Assembly (NCBI RefSeq): GCF_014518315.1
Contig: NZ_JACVEL010000011.1
Location: forward strand, 50,112-114,111
Reading direction: 5' to 3'
DNA length: 64,000 nt
From: Taishania pollutisoli
GTDB taxonomy: Bacteria; Bacteroidota; Bacteroidia; Flavobacteriales_D; Crocinitomicaceae
The notes under the pieces were generated by a model that worked only from the letters and a program-made list of their open reading frames with translations, searched no databases and had not been told where the DNA came from. This document shows positions 55,536 to 64,000 of the stretch, one piece after another. Positions within the stretch are counted from its first letter, which is position 1; each line of letters starts with the position of its first letter. The translations under genes and the position numbers were made by a program.

Positions 55536-55613
55536 GGTTTCCCTGAGATTATTCCTGCAAATGTATACTTTTTTACTATCTTTCAGTTAGATTATCACCT
55601 AAAAACAATTCCT

Positions 55614-56126
55614 ATGTTACGTGTTTTGTTGATGCTGCTCTTCGCTTTTGCCGGTTTTTCCTGTAGTTCTCAAACAACGGATGAAGACGATTTGTCGTAT
55701 GTTGATGAAAACGGAGTACTTAGAAATAAACCGTTAAACGGAACGATTATTTTACCCTATACACATAATTACTTGTCCGTTTTGAATGCCGGTTACAGAG
55801 CTGCGAACGTTCAAAAAGCAGATTGTTCCGATCATGGAGAAGAAGTGTACAAAGAACGGGATAAAATTGATCAGGTTATTGTTACGGATAGTACAATTGA
55901 AGTTCACGTGAGAATCTATGACAATTGCTGTTACGATTATTTGTGGGATCCGAAACTGACTGATGAAGGGGTGTTGGATTTGCTGTATACCGGTTATGGG
56001 ATGTTTTGCGGCTGTAATTGCTGTTTCGGGCACGTACTTACCTTCAGGAAAGAATACGATCCGGATGATGCAGTTGAAATAAAAGAAATCCGGATCAACG
56101 GAGCGGGAACATACCGGTTGAAATAA
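55614..56126 (+). CDS. Cysteine-rich lipoprotein, unknown function
   Basis: From the ATG at 55614 the protein has 170 residues (the frame is open 39 residues upstream, across the gatC promoter). It has a lipoprotein signal (FAFAGFSC) and seven cysteines after the lipid one, clustered as DNCCYDY and FCGCNCCFGH. The pattern suggests disulfides or a metal site. I do not recognise the family. It may have been shared by other Bacteroidota, but I cannot check this. Confidence 0.65.
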   Translation: MLRVLLMLLFAFAGFSCSSQTTDEDDLSYVDENGVLRNKPLNGTIILPYTHNYLSVLNAGYRAANVQKADCSDHGEEVYKERDKIDQVIVTDSTIEVHVRIYDNCCYDYLWDPKLTDEGVLDLLYTGYGMFCGCNCCFGHVLTFRKEYDPDDAVEIKEIRINGAGTYRLK

Positions 56127-56184
56127 AGCAACGGATTGACTGTTTTGATCGTTTTATACCGTAGTATAATTGTTTTAAGAATGT

Positions 56185-56192
56185 TACATTTG
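56185..56192 (+). promoter_or_regulatory. -7 box four bases before the ACP start
   Basis: TACATTTG ends at 56192 with CACC before the ATG at 56197. It would start the ACP/KASIII operon with almost no leader. Confidence 0.45.
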
Positions 56193-56196
56193 CACC

Positions 56197-56448
56197 ATGA
56201 GTAAATTCGCGTTATTGACTGATTTTATTGACTTTCTTGAAAGTGAATTGCTGCTTTCCAAAGGAGAAGTCCATGCCACTGCTGAAATTCGTTCGTTACG
56301 AACTTGGGGATCACTGAACGCATTGATTGTTATTTCAAGAATCAATGATGAAACGAGTATTCTTCTCACGGCTGGCGATCTGGCTGCTTGTAAAACCGTT
56401 GCAGATCTCCATCAACTGATTGTTTCCCGCTCAAATGGCACTTACTAA
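56197..56448 (+). CDS. Divergent acyl carrier protein-like protein
   Basis: The 83-residue protein has an ACP-like order: a first helix, WGSLNALIVISRIND where Ser39 would carry phosphopantetheine, and LLTAGDLAACKTVADLHQLIV, which matches the C-terminal helix of specialised ACPs. The usual DSL motif is GSL here. The KASIII gene overlaps its end by 14 bases, supporting the ACP assignment: it would be the acyl donor or acceptor for that enzyme rather than the general fatty-acid ACP. Confidence 0.7.
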   Translation: MSKFALLTDFIDFLESELLLSKGEVHATAEIRSLRTWGSLNALIVISRINDETSILLTAGDLAACKTVADLHQLIVSRSNGTY

Positions 56449-57436
56449 ATACAAAGGAATAGATATTACAGGGATTGTAAATGTTGTACCCGAAACAACA
56501 GAAGACAACCTCGATCTGGAACTGCTTACTCCGGAAGAACGTGCAGCACTGGTAAATCATACCGGCATTCGTTTCCGGAAAGTGGCACCGGAATCCCTTA
56601 CCATCCGCGACTTATTTGAAAAAGCAATTGTAAAGTTGCTGGACAAGACAGGATGGAAAAAAGAGGAAGTAGATGTGTTGGTTTGTGTCACGCAATCTCC
56701 TGAAATGATTATCCCTTCCGTTTCCTGCCGTTTGCATGGCGATTTGAAGTTTCCGGGATCAACGATGTGCTTCGATATCAATTCGGGGTGTTCAGGATTT
56801 GTTTACGGACTCCATACAGTCGGTGCCTTGCTCGCTGGAATGGAAACCAAAAATGCGAAGGCGATTTTGTGCTGTGGTGACTTGTCAACTCACCTGATTA
56901 ATGCAACAGATAAAAGTGTTCGGCCGATCTTCTCGGATGGAGTTGCGGCAATTGCTGTTGAACGGAATGCGGACAACAGTGAAATCACAGGGTATTTTAA
57001 CCTGGAAACAGCCGGAAAGGGACAACATGCCATTGAGATGCAGAAAGAAAATGGGGGGCAGGCAATGAAACTGAATGGAATTGATGTTTTTGGATATTCG
57101 GTGAAACTGGTGCCGGAAAACATTCAAAAACTGATGGAATTTTCTCAACAGGAAATGACGTTTCCGGATGTGTTTGTATTTCACCAGGCAAATAAACTCA
57201 TCAATGAATCCATTCGAAGAAAGCTGGGAATACCGGAGGAAAAAGTACCATATTCGATTACTGATTATGGAAATACGGCGTCGGCAAGTATCCCGATGAC
57301 ATTGGGGACAGGGTGGAAAGACGCAGAACAACATTCCGGGTGGATTGTTGTTTCCGGCTTTGGAGTCGGGTTTTCCGTTGCCTCTGCACTGATTCGTTTC
57401 AGTCCGTTGTTTTGTGAACCACCCGAAGAATACTAA
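56435..57436 (+). CDS. 3-oxoacyl-ACP synthase III-like enzyme
   Basis: From the ATG at 56435 the protein has 333 residues with the KASIII triad: Cys119 in INSGCSGF, His250 in VFHQAN and Asn280 in DYGNTAS. It therefore should condense an acyl-CoA with malonyl-ACP. Its placement with a dedicated ACP, a GT2 and a GNAT enzyme differs from the fab locus and points to a specialised acyl product, for example for a surface glycan or lipid. The frame is open five codons upstream, inside the ACP gene. Confidence 0.88.
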   Translation: MALTKYKGIDITGIVNVVPETTEDNLDLELLTPEERAALVNHTGIRFRKVAPESLTIRDLFEKAIVKLLDKTGWKKEEVDVLVCVTQSPEMIIPSVSCRLHGDLKFPGSTMCFDINSGCSGFVYGLHTVGALLAGMETKNAKAILCCGDLSTHLINATDKSVRPIFSDGVAAIAVERNADNSEITGYFNLETAGKGQHAIEMQKENGGQAMKLNGIDVFGYSVKLVPENIQKLMEFSQQEMTFPDVFVFHQANKLINESIRRKLGIPEEKVPYSITDYGNTASASIPMTLGTGWKDAEQHSGWIVVSGFGVGFSVASALIRFSPLFCEPPEEY

Positions 57437-57455
57437 CAGTACTTACTATTCACCT

Positions 57456-58382
57456 ATGAAAACACTTGATATTGTTATTCCCATCTACAGATCCAAATTA
57501 ACATTGGAAGCACTGATCAACCGACTCAACGAATGGGTTGAATCAGGAGGAAACGGGCACAATGTTCGTGTCATCTTCGTGGAAGACGGAAGCGGGGACG
57601 GAACCTTCGACTTTTTGATGAGCCTGAAACCACACATACATTTTTCATTTGAAGCCATTCGTCTCAACCGGAATTATGGACAGCACACAGCAATTGCTGT
57701 CGGATTGGCAGCTACAACAGCAGATAATGTGGCTGTGATGGATGACGATTTACAACACGATCCCTTTGAGATAGATCATTTGATGAATAAACTGAATGAA
57801 AGTGGTGCAGACCTGGTGTATGGAACCTATAAAGAAAAACAGCACAATGTAGTCCGAAACCTTGCCAGTCGGATACTGAAACGAATTACCAAAAGTAAAA
57901 CGGTGGATTTTAGCAGTGTTACTTCATTCAAAGTCATGCGTTCTTCCGTCCTGACCACACTTAAATACCAGTCTTCGCCGGTTATTTTTGTAGATGTTTA
58001 CCTGTTGGAAAGTGCAGGAAAAGTAGAAACCTGTACCGTAAATCATGCAAAACGGGCTGCGGGCGTGTCGACCTATTCCAATCGCAAACTGATCCGGTTG
58101 ACCCTGGGGATTTTCCTGTTTCATTCCTCGTTGCCTTTAAAAATGATTGTACGGATCGGGCTGTTGATGTCGATCGTTTTCTTTGGACTGAGTTGTTACT
58201 ACGTGTACCAAAAACTGTTTAACGACGTGGAAATGGGATTTACGACCATCATCGTTTCCATCTTCCTGTCGACAGGGTTGATCTTGGTTTCCCTGGGAAT
58301 TATCGGAGAATACATCCGGCGAATCTGGGTGCACCAAAATCACCTGGAGCGGGTCATTATTGCTGAAAAACAAACTTCATGA
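57456..58382 (+). CDS. Family 2 glycosyltransferase, polyprenyl-phosphate type
   Basis: From the ATG at 57456 the protein has 308 residues: VIPIYRSK start, LNRNYGQHTAIAVGL, the DDDLQHDP metal motif, and two C-terminal membrane segments (about 230-255 and 265-288). This is the DPM1/ArnC/GtrB layout that loads sugar onto polyprenyl phosphate. It lies 19 bases after KASIII and overlaps the GNAT gene by four bases. Sugar unknown. Confidence 0.88.
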   Translation: MKTLDIVIPIYRSKLTLEALINRLNEWVESGGNGHNVRVIFVEDGSGDGTFDFLMSLKPHIHFSFEAIRLNRNYGQHTAIAVGLAATTADNVAVMDDDLQHDPFEIDHLMNKLNESGADLVYGTYKEKQHNVVRNLASRILKRITKSKTVDFSSVTSFKVMRSSVLTTLKYQSSPVIFVDVYLLESAGKVETCTVNHAKRAAGVSTYSNRKLIRLTLGIFLFHSSLPLKMIVRIGLLMSIVFFGLSCYYVYQKLFNDVEMGFTTIIVSIFLSTGLILVSLGIIGEYIRRIWVHQNHLERVIIAEKQTS

Positions 58383-58897
58383 AAGGATTCGGAATTGAAC
58401 TAAAACCACTGTCGGAAGAAACGCTGGAACTGGTGAGGAAGTGGCGAAACGACGAACAAACGTCCCGCTTTATGCAGTTTCGCGAGCCAATCACTCCGGA
58501 AGGTCAGTTGGCATGGTTCAAATCCATTGAAAAGGCGCATTACTTCGTCATGTATGTGGGCACCGTTCCGGTGGGACTGATTGATGTAAAAAAAATAGAT
58601 GAAAAAAAGAAAACGGCAGAAGCTGGATTGCTGATCGGAAATGCCGATTTTGTCGGAACAGGAATTGCATTAGGTGCATCTGTTTTGCTGCTTGATTTTG
58701 CCTTCGGAGAACTTCAGTTGCACACCATAACGGCTACAATAAGTCGCCTGAACAGCGAAGCGGAACAGTACAATCAATTGCTTGGATTTGTCAGAAAACA
58801 ATCAATGACTGAGTCGTTTGATACATGGGAGCTGCAACAACAGGATTATATGCGGCAACGAAAGAAATTGGTCACGCTGCTTTCATCGGTGTTGTAA
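58379..58897 (+). CDS. GNAT acetyltransferase, sugar-modifying type
   Basis: The 172-residue protein has the RimJ/PseH-like start LKPLSEETLELVRKWRND, then QLAWFKSI and the acetyl-CoA loop GIALGASVLLLDFAF. Similar enzymes acetylate amino sugars made for surface glycans. It is the last gene of the four-gene ACP/KASIII/GT2/GNAT operon, overlapping the GT2 stop (ATGA). Confidence 0.78.
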   Translation: MKGFGIELKPLSEETLELVRKWRNDEQTSRFMQFREPITPEGQLAWFKSIEKAHYFVMYVGTVPVGLIDVKKIDEKKKTAEAGLLIGNADFVGTGIALGASVLLLDFAFGELQLHTITATISRLNSEAEQYNQLLGFVRKQSMTESFDTWELQQQDYMRQRKKLVTLLSSVL

Positions 58898-59041
58898 CGC
58901 ATCCTTTTTTACCGGCAGTTGGAAGAACGGACACCACACTTTACTCAACCAACACACGAATGTAAATAGTTTGTTACCCCATCCATGGTTGAGTTTCAAA
59001 ACTAAATCTTATTTTTGAAGTTTGAAATTACCAATTGGTTA

Positions 59042-59773
59042 ATGAGAGCACTTTATTTTAAAGAAATACGCAGTTTCCTGAATTCCATTATCGGGTTCAT
59101 CTTTATCTTCATTTTCCTTGTTGCAACAGGAATTTTTCACTGGATTGTACCTGGTGGAACTAACTTGCTGGAGGGGGCAGAAGCGGATTTGATTCCCTTT
59201 TTTAACCTCGCGCCGATCATGTTTTTCATCCTGATTCCCGCATTGACAATGAGGAGTATTGCTGAGGAGCGTAGAACGGGAACAATCGAACTATTGTTTA
59301 CCCGTCCGATCAGCGATCTGAAAATCATTCTGGCGAAATACTTCGCGGGGATTACATTGCTTATCCTTGCTATCATTCCGACGGTGGTGTATTATATTTC
59401 AATGTATTACCTGTCACTTGAACCGGAAAAGTTTGACCACGGGGCAACGATTACATCCTACATCGGGCTGATTCTGTTGGGATCAGTTTTTGTAGCCATC
59501 GGGATTTTCTCCTCCTCGTTGACGAGCAGCCAGATTGTGGCATTTATCATTTCGATGTTCCTGTGCTGGTTATTCTTTGACGGATTAAACAGACTGGGAG
59601 CATTTAACGTTATGGGAAGTTTTGATAACGTATTGCAATATTTCGGAATGGTAAAACACTATGACGCCATCCGGAAAGGCGTTATTGATACAAGTGATAT
59701 TGTTTACTTTTTATCACTCATCCTGTTCTTTATTCTGTCTGCATTGACGGTGATCAAAACATTAAAAAAATAA
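59042..59773 (+). CDS. gldF: Gliding-associated ABC transporter permease GldF
   Basis: From the ATG at 59042 the protein has 243 residues (the TTG at 59015 is less likely). It shows the GldF start MRALYFKEIRSFLNSIIGF, six membrane segments, and the motif EERRTGTIELLFTRPISD of ABC-2 permeases. GldF/GldG with the ATPase GldA are needed for gliding in many flavobacteria. gldG begins 18 bases downstream. Confidence 0.92.
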   Translation: MRALYFKEIRSFLNSIIGFIFIFIFLVATGIFHWIVPGGTNLLEGAEADLIPFFNLAPIMFFILIPALTMRSIAEERRTGTIELLFTRPISDLKIILAKYFAGITLLILAIIPTVVYYISMYYLSLEPEKFDHGATITSYIGLILLGSVFVAIGIFSSSLTSSQIVAFIISMFLCWLFFDGLNRLGAFNVMGSFDNVLQYFGMVKHYDAIRKGVIDTSDIVYFLSLILFFILSALTVIKTLKK

Positions 59774-59791
59774 TACACCTTATTTCGAGCC

Positions 59792-61576
59792 ATGAGCGCA
59801 ACTAATAAATACAAAGGGTTATTCAACTGGACATTGTTGCTGGTTATCCTGGTGGGAATCATTGCAGTGAATGTCATCAGTGCATTTGTCTACAAGCGGA
59901 TTGACATGACGGCAGACCAGCGTTATTCCCTTTCCGAGGGGACAATTAAATTACTGTCGGATGAAAAGAAAATCTCCAACAGATTGACGATCCGTATTTA
60001 CCTGGAAGGAACAATGCCTGCTGAAATCAAACATTTTCGCAATGCCATTGAAGACAAACTGAACGAATTCAAACAATACGCAGGTTCCAGAATCGAGTAT
60101 AAATTCATTGATCCGAATAACGGAACGGAAGAAGAACAACAAGAATTGAAAGATCAGTTGTACAACAAAGGGAAAGGGATTTTGCCATTGAACCTGGTGT
60201 ATCAGAAAGACGGCGGACAAAACCAGATTCTCCTGTGGCCGGGTGCGGTGATTAATTACGGAGGAACGGATGTAAATGTGATCCAGTTTTTACCGGGAAC
60301 TCCTGCCGGCAAGCCGAATCGCTTGGAGGGGATTTCCAAATCCATTGAAAACTCGATCAACAACCTGGAATACATTCTGACAAGTTCCATCCGCCGCGCT
60401 GTTCAGACAGAAAAACAAAAAATAGGATTCCTGCAGGGACATGGCGAGTTAACTTACGCACAGACGCAGCGGGCCAGGGCATTGATCACTCCGTATTTTA
60501 ATGTGGAAGATGTGACCATCGACGGACAATTGAACGCATTGGATGCATACCAGGGATTGATTATTGCAAATCCGCGAAAAACGTTTGATCCAAAAGACTT
60601 GTTTGTCATTGACCAGTTTTTGATGAAAGGCGGCCGACTGATGTGTTTTATGGATGCACTTTCTATCAACGAGGACACGCTGAACGCAAAAGGAATGGTA
60701 AATACTACCCGGATCAAAACAGGTTTGGAGAGTATGTTGTTTGATTACGGATTGAAACTGAATGAAAACTATGTAATGGACGCGCGCTGTGCCCCGAAAG
60801 GAGTTCCGTTCGCCAACCAGCCGATAATTCCATGGTTTTTCCATGTACTGGCAACACCTACGTCACACCCGATTTCACGTAACCTGGAACCGGTATCGTT
60901 GAAATATACCAGCGAAATTCAGTTTGTAAGTTCTGTACAGGCGGCATTGACTCCCATTCTTACATCGTCAACCAATTCTACTGTAACAGGACTGGCCCCG
61001 TTGGTGAGTTTAGGAATTCCATTGAATTATGGTAGTAATCCGCAGTTGGCTCAAAATCCGAACGCGGAAGAAAATAAGAAATGCCTGGCCGGATTGTCCG
61101 AAGGGATGTACCAGTCGTATTTCAAAACACGTATTGTGGATGAATACACAAGTAATCCCGATGCCAGATTTGTGACGGATAGTGAGAAAGAAGGAAAGGT
61201 TGTGTTGGTAGGAAACGGACGCTTCATTGCCAACAGGTATGATTCAATGGTGAACAATATGACGGGAAAAATGATGTACCGTCCCCTGGAATTTCCGGAT
61301 CTGAGAATGGACGAGGAACTGTACCAGTTAAACATCCCGCTTTTGTTCGGAAACCAGGAATTTTTCCAGAATATGGTTGATTACGTGATGGGGGACAATT
61401 CGGTGCTGGATATTCGTAGCCGTCAGATTGATATCCGGGAAATTGACAATGCAAAAGTGCAAAGCAGTGCCGGTTTTTACAAAGTAATTAATTTGTTGAT
61501 TCCTTCTTCACTCCTAATCATCTTTGCCATTGGTTTTGGCTATTTTAGAAAACGAAAATATTCGGTTAAAGCATAA
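59792..61576 (+). CDS. gldG: Gliding-associated ABC transporter substrate-binding protein GldG
   Basis: The 594-residue protein has one N-terminal membrane segment (about 14-35), the RIDMTADQRYSLSEGTIKLL start of the GldG/IftA-like domain, the QKIGFLQGHGEL motif, and a C-terminal membrane segment (about 568-587). It partners GldF. No gldA is in the window. Confidence 0.93.
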   Translation: MSATNKYKGLFNWTLLLVILVGIIAVNVISAFVYKRIDMTADQRYSLSEGTIKLLSDEKKISNRLTIRIYLEGTMPAEIKHFRNAIEDKLNEFKQYAGSRIEYKFIDPNNGTEEEQQELKDQLYNKGKGILPLNLVYQKDGGQNQILLWPGAVINYGGTDVNVIQFLPGTPAGKPNRLEGISKSIENSINNLEYILTSSIRRAVQTEKQKIGFLQGHGELTYAQTQRARALITPYFNVEDVTIDGQLNALDAYQGLIIANPRKTFDPKDLFVIDQFLMKGGRLMCFMDALSINEDTLNAKGMVNTTRIKTGLESMLFDYGLKLNENYVMDARCAPKGVPFANQPIIPWFFHVLATPTSHPISRNLEPVSLKYTSEIQFVSSVQAALTPILTSSTNSTVTGLAPLVSLGIPLNYGSNPQLAQNPNAEENKKCLAGLSEGMYQSYFKTRIVDEYTSNPDARFVTDSEKEGKVVLVGNGRFIANRYDSMVNNMTGKMMYRPLEFPDLRMDEELYQLNIPLLFGNQEFFQNMVDYVMGDNSVLDIRSRQIDIREIDNAKVQSSAGFYKVINLLIPSSLLIIFAIGFGYFRKRKYSVKA

Positions 61577-61609
61577 GTTGACCGGAGTATTCAAACAGAA
61601 AATACGTGT

Positions 61610-62692
61610 ATGAAAAAAGTTATTATCCTGATTGTTGTAGCTGTAGTTGTAGGATTACTGGCCTATTTCGGTTGGAAAATAGTGAAAGGATCCGGCTCGT
61701 CCGTTGAATCTGAACTAATCGAATTCGCAATTCCCGATACAGATAAAATCGACCGGGTTGTCATTACGGATAATTTCGGAAGGATAATGGACCTTCGCCG
61801 CCAAAAGGGAAGTGACAAATGGACGGATAAGGACGGAGGTTGTATTTCGCAGGAAGGAGTATTCTACATCCTGGATGCGTGTAAAAAAATTGAATTTAAA
61901 GGATACCTGACGGATAATTCAGTTGAAACGCATCGGAAAATGATGCTCTCTCAACATACCAAAGTAGAATATTTCATGAATGGGAAATGGCATAAAACAT
62001 GGTATGTCGGGCCGGCATCTCCGGATCATTTAGGGCAGGTGATGTTACTTGAGTCAGCAGAGCAGGGACTTTCCGACAAACCGGTGATCATGAGTATCAA
62101 AGGAATGTACGGAATTATTGAGCCACGTTTTTATGCAGACCCGTTGAAGTGGAGATGTACACAAATCTTTGAGCTCAACCCGAAAGATATAAAAAAGGTG
62201 GATGTGAATTTTCCGCTGCAACCGGCAAGGAGTTTTTCAGTCGAGCGACTGGGGGCAGGAGATCAGTTCAGTGTGCGCCAGCAAAATATTCCGCTTCCTG
62301 CGGTGGATACACAATACGTGATGTTGTATTTGAATAAGTTTAAGAAGATTCACTATGAAATGCCGAACTATCTTCTCAATGCCACACAGATTGACAGTTT
62401 GAAAAAATCGTCCCCTTTCTGTGTGTTGAAAATTGATCTGCAGAATGGTAAATCTGAACGGATCCGCATGTTCCGTATTGCTTCGGAAACACCACAGGTA
62501 AACGAATTGGGACAACCTGTTACCTACGAAGTGGATCGATTCTGGGCGGAACTGACGAATGGAGAAATCGTAAAATGCCAGTACTTTGTCTTTGATCCGC
62601 TGACCTTGGGACACATGTATTTCCCATTGGATTTAAAGTCGCTGGATCTGAATAATTACGAAGTAAAATCTCCGGATCAGTATAAAAAATAG
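61610..62692 (+). CDS. DUF4340 membrane-anchored protein
   Basis: The 360-residue protein has an N-terminal membrane segment (about 4-24), then beta-rich periplasmic repeats (IDRVVITDNFGRIMDLRRQ, WYVGPASPDHLGQVML). I read it as DUF4340, found after gldG in related genomes. It starts 33 bases after gldG, so it is probably cotranscribed and may assist the same transporter. Confidence 0.8.
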   Translation: MKKVIILIVVAVVVGLLAYFGWKIVKGSGSSVESELIEFAIPDTDKIDRVVITDNFGRIMDLRRQKGSDKWTDKDGGCISQEGVFYILDACKKIEFKGYLTDNSVETHRKMMLSQHTKVEYFMNGKWHKTWYVGPASPDHLGQVMLLESAEQGLSDKPVIMSIKGMYGIIEPRFYADPLKWRCTQIFELNPKDIKKVDVNFPLQPARSFSVERLGAGDQFSVRQQNIPLPAVDTQYVMLYLNKFKKIHYEMPNYLLNATQIDSLKKSSPFCVLKIDLQNGKSERIRMFRIASETPQVNELGQPVTYEVDRFWAELTNGEIVKCQYFVFDPLTLGHMYFPLDLKSLDLNNYEVKSPDQYKK

Positions 62693-62761
62693 AAGCAACT
62701 ATTGTTAATAAGTATCGGATAAAAAATAGTTGTTTTTCGCTGTTTTTATGCCGATCCTTTA

Positions 62762-62769
62762 TAGTTTTG
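62762..62769 (+). promoter_or_regulatory. Likely -7 box for dnaN
   Basis: TAGTTTTG fits TAnnTTTG, 20 bases before the dnaN start. A TTG at 62730-62732 is 29 bases away, too far for a standard -33 element. Confidence 0.45.
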
Positions 62770-62789
62770 AATAACATTAGACAAAAAAT

Positions 62790-63908
62790 ATGAATTTTAT
62801 TACATCGAGTACGGCACTTTTGAGACATCTGCAAAGCATTTCAGGTGTGTTGAGTACCAGCAATACGTTGCCGATATTGGATAACTTTTTATTTGAGATC
62901 GCTGACAATCAACTAACAATTTCTGCTTCTGATCTGGAAACCACCATGCGTACAACCATGGAAGTAGAGGCAAACGGAGAAGGTAAAATCGCCATTCCTG
63001 CCAAATTGTTACTGGATGTTTTGAAAAATTTACCGGATCAGCCGTGTACGTTCTCCATTGATTATCCGACATTCGCCATTGAAATTGCATACGATAACGG
63101 AAAATCAAAAATGGTTGGATTTAACGGAGATGAGTTTCCGAAAATCCCGGTGATTGAAAACAGTTCCTCCGTTCGTGTTTCAGGTGAGATTATCAGTTCC
63201 GCAATCAATAAGACATTGTTTGCAACAGGAAATGATGACCTGCGCCCGGTAATGAGTGGTGTTTTCTGCCAGTTTTCCCCGCAAGACATTATTTTCGTAG
63301 CAACGGATGCGCACAAGTTGGTGCGTTACCGCAGAACGGATTCATCTGCTGAAACAACATCTTCATTTATTTTGCCTAAAAAGCCGTTGAACCTGTTGCG
63401 TTCAAATGTTACATCGGATATTGAAGTGTTGATTGAATACAATGAATCAAATGCCGTGTTCTCCTTTGGAGACATCGTATTGGTGTGTCGTTTAATCGAC
63501 GGGAAATACCCAAATTATGAAGCTGTAATTCCGAAGGAAAATCCAAACGTATTGATCATTGACAGAACACAGTTTTTGGGTTCCATCAAACGAGTATCGA
63601 TCTTTGCCAATAAGACAACACACCAGATTAAATTAAAACTGGCGGGATCTGAGCTGGCATTGTCTGCTGAAGACCTGGATTTTTCAAACGAAGCGAATGA
63701 ACGTCTGACGTGTAACTATGACGGAGAAGACATGGAAATTGCATTTAACTCTCGTTTCCTGTTGGAAATGTTGAACAACATTGACACGAAAGAAGTGAAG
63801 TTGGAAATGTCTGTTCCAAGCCGTGCAGGTTTGTTAATGCCGGCCGAAAGCACCAACCAGGACGAAGATATCCTGATGCTGGTGATGCCGGTAATGCTGA
63901 ATAAGTAA
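62790..63908 (+). CDS. dnaN: DNA polymerase III sliding clamp (beta subunit)
   Basis: The 372-residue protein has the three clamp domains: ISGVLSTSNTLPILDNFLFEI start, VATDAHKLVRYR, LIDGKYPNYEAVIPK, and the C-terminal MLVMPVML that forms the partner-binding pocket. It is downstream of gldFG-DUF4340 with its own promoter box, and 17.7 kb from dnaA. Confidence 0.98.
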   Translation: MNFITSSTALLRHLQSISGVLSTSNTLPILDNFLFEIADNQLTISASDLETTMRTTMEVEANGEGKIAIPAKLLLDVLKNLPDQPCTFSIDYPTFAIEIAYDNGKSKMVGFNGDEFPKIPVIENSSSVRVSGEIISSAINKTLFATGNDDLRPVMSGVFCQFSPQDIIFVATDAHKLVRYRRTDSSAETTSSFILPKKPLNLLRSNVTSDIEVLIEYNESNAVFSFGDIVLVCRLIDGKYPNYEAVIPKENPNVLIIDRTQFLGSIKRVSIFANKTTHQIKLKLAGSELALSAEDLDFSNEANERLTCNYDGEDMEIAFNSRFLLEMLNNIDTKEVKLEMSVPSRAGLLMPAESTNQDEDILMLVMPVMLNK

Positions 63909-63973
63909 AAGTTAAGTTTTTGTTGACCAGTCCTAAAAATAGTTGACAGGTTAATAAAGCAAAACTACATTAA

Positions 63974-64000
63974 AGTCTCGAGTTTCTGAAACTCGAGACT
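63974..64000 (+). terminator. Terminator hairpin after dnaN, cut by window end
   Basis: A perfect 12-bp stem (63974-63985 with 63989-64000) around CTG. Any T tract would lie just beyond the window. Confidence 0.75.

Overview
The window looks like chromosomal DNA from a member of the Bacteroidota, most likely an aerobic, gliding-type flavobacterium (a Fluviicola/Crocinitomicaceae-like lineage is my guess, not a demonstrated placement). The signs are sprA, gldF and gldG, three secreted proteins with type IX secretion (T9SS) C-terminal sorting domains, an Omp28-type lipoprotein, DUF4340 and baeRF-type proteins, TPR/LuxR-like regulators, and many TAnnTTTG-type -7 promoter boxes. Almost all genes are intact housekeeping or envelope genes. 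I see no rRNA, tRNA, CRISPR array, insertion sequence or prophage.

Layout. 1-2.4 kb: a transglutaminase-like gene, then a 1.6 kb gene-free stretch filled by a mosaic array of about 200-bp repeats. 2.4-9.9 kb: a SpeD-SpeE fusion, a leftward pirin/OsmC/GNAT operon, a baeRF-type protein, a second pirin, a T9SS cargo protein and a DCC thiol-redox protein. 10-20.2 kb: a tight maeB-ruvA-sprA operon. 20.3-32.7 kb: a large T9SS cargo protein, ung, ispH, an MFS transporter, a membrane protein plus CvpA pair, a YyaL-type protein, an exonuclease/GIY-YIG fusion, a lipoprotein, an esterase and a LolA-like protein. 32.7-37.4 kb: a frameshifted polytopic membrane protein gene, then a phosphate-type porin divergent from a PhoB/PhoR-like two-component pair. 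37.5-45.1 kb: uvrB, a membrane TPR/LuxR-like regulator, a LOG-family protein, a Band-7 protein and dnaA. 45.4-55.1 kb: a thioesterase, an arginase/HutG-like enzyme, a TlpA-barrel-Omp28 operon, a third T9SS cargo, and cysQ coupled to two related outer-membrane barrels. 55.2-58.9 kb: gatC, a cysteine-rich lipoprotein and a compact ACP/KASIII/glycosyltransferase/acetyltransferase operon. 59-64 kb: gldF-gldG-DUF4340 followed by dnaN.

How the genes fit together. SprA is the T9SS outer-membrane translocon, and the three sorting-domain proteins are its likely cargo. GldF/GldG are the membrane parts of the gliding-associated ABC transporter, whose ATPase (GldA) is not in this window. LolA, Omp28, TlpA, the phosphate porin and the barrel pair are further envelope functions. 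The most unusual non-coding content is two families of palindromic intergenic repeats: the array at 763-2070 with a related solo hairpin at 24353-24400, and a second AT-rich hairpin family near 37.4, 46.8 and 55.1 kb. Several starts were moved downstream of the longest open frame because the upstream residues overlap terminators or promoters, or lack family similarity.
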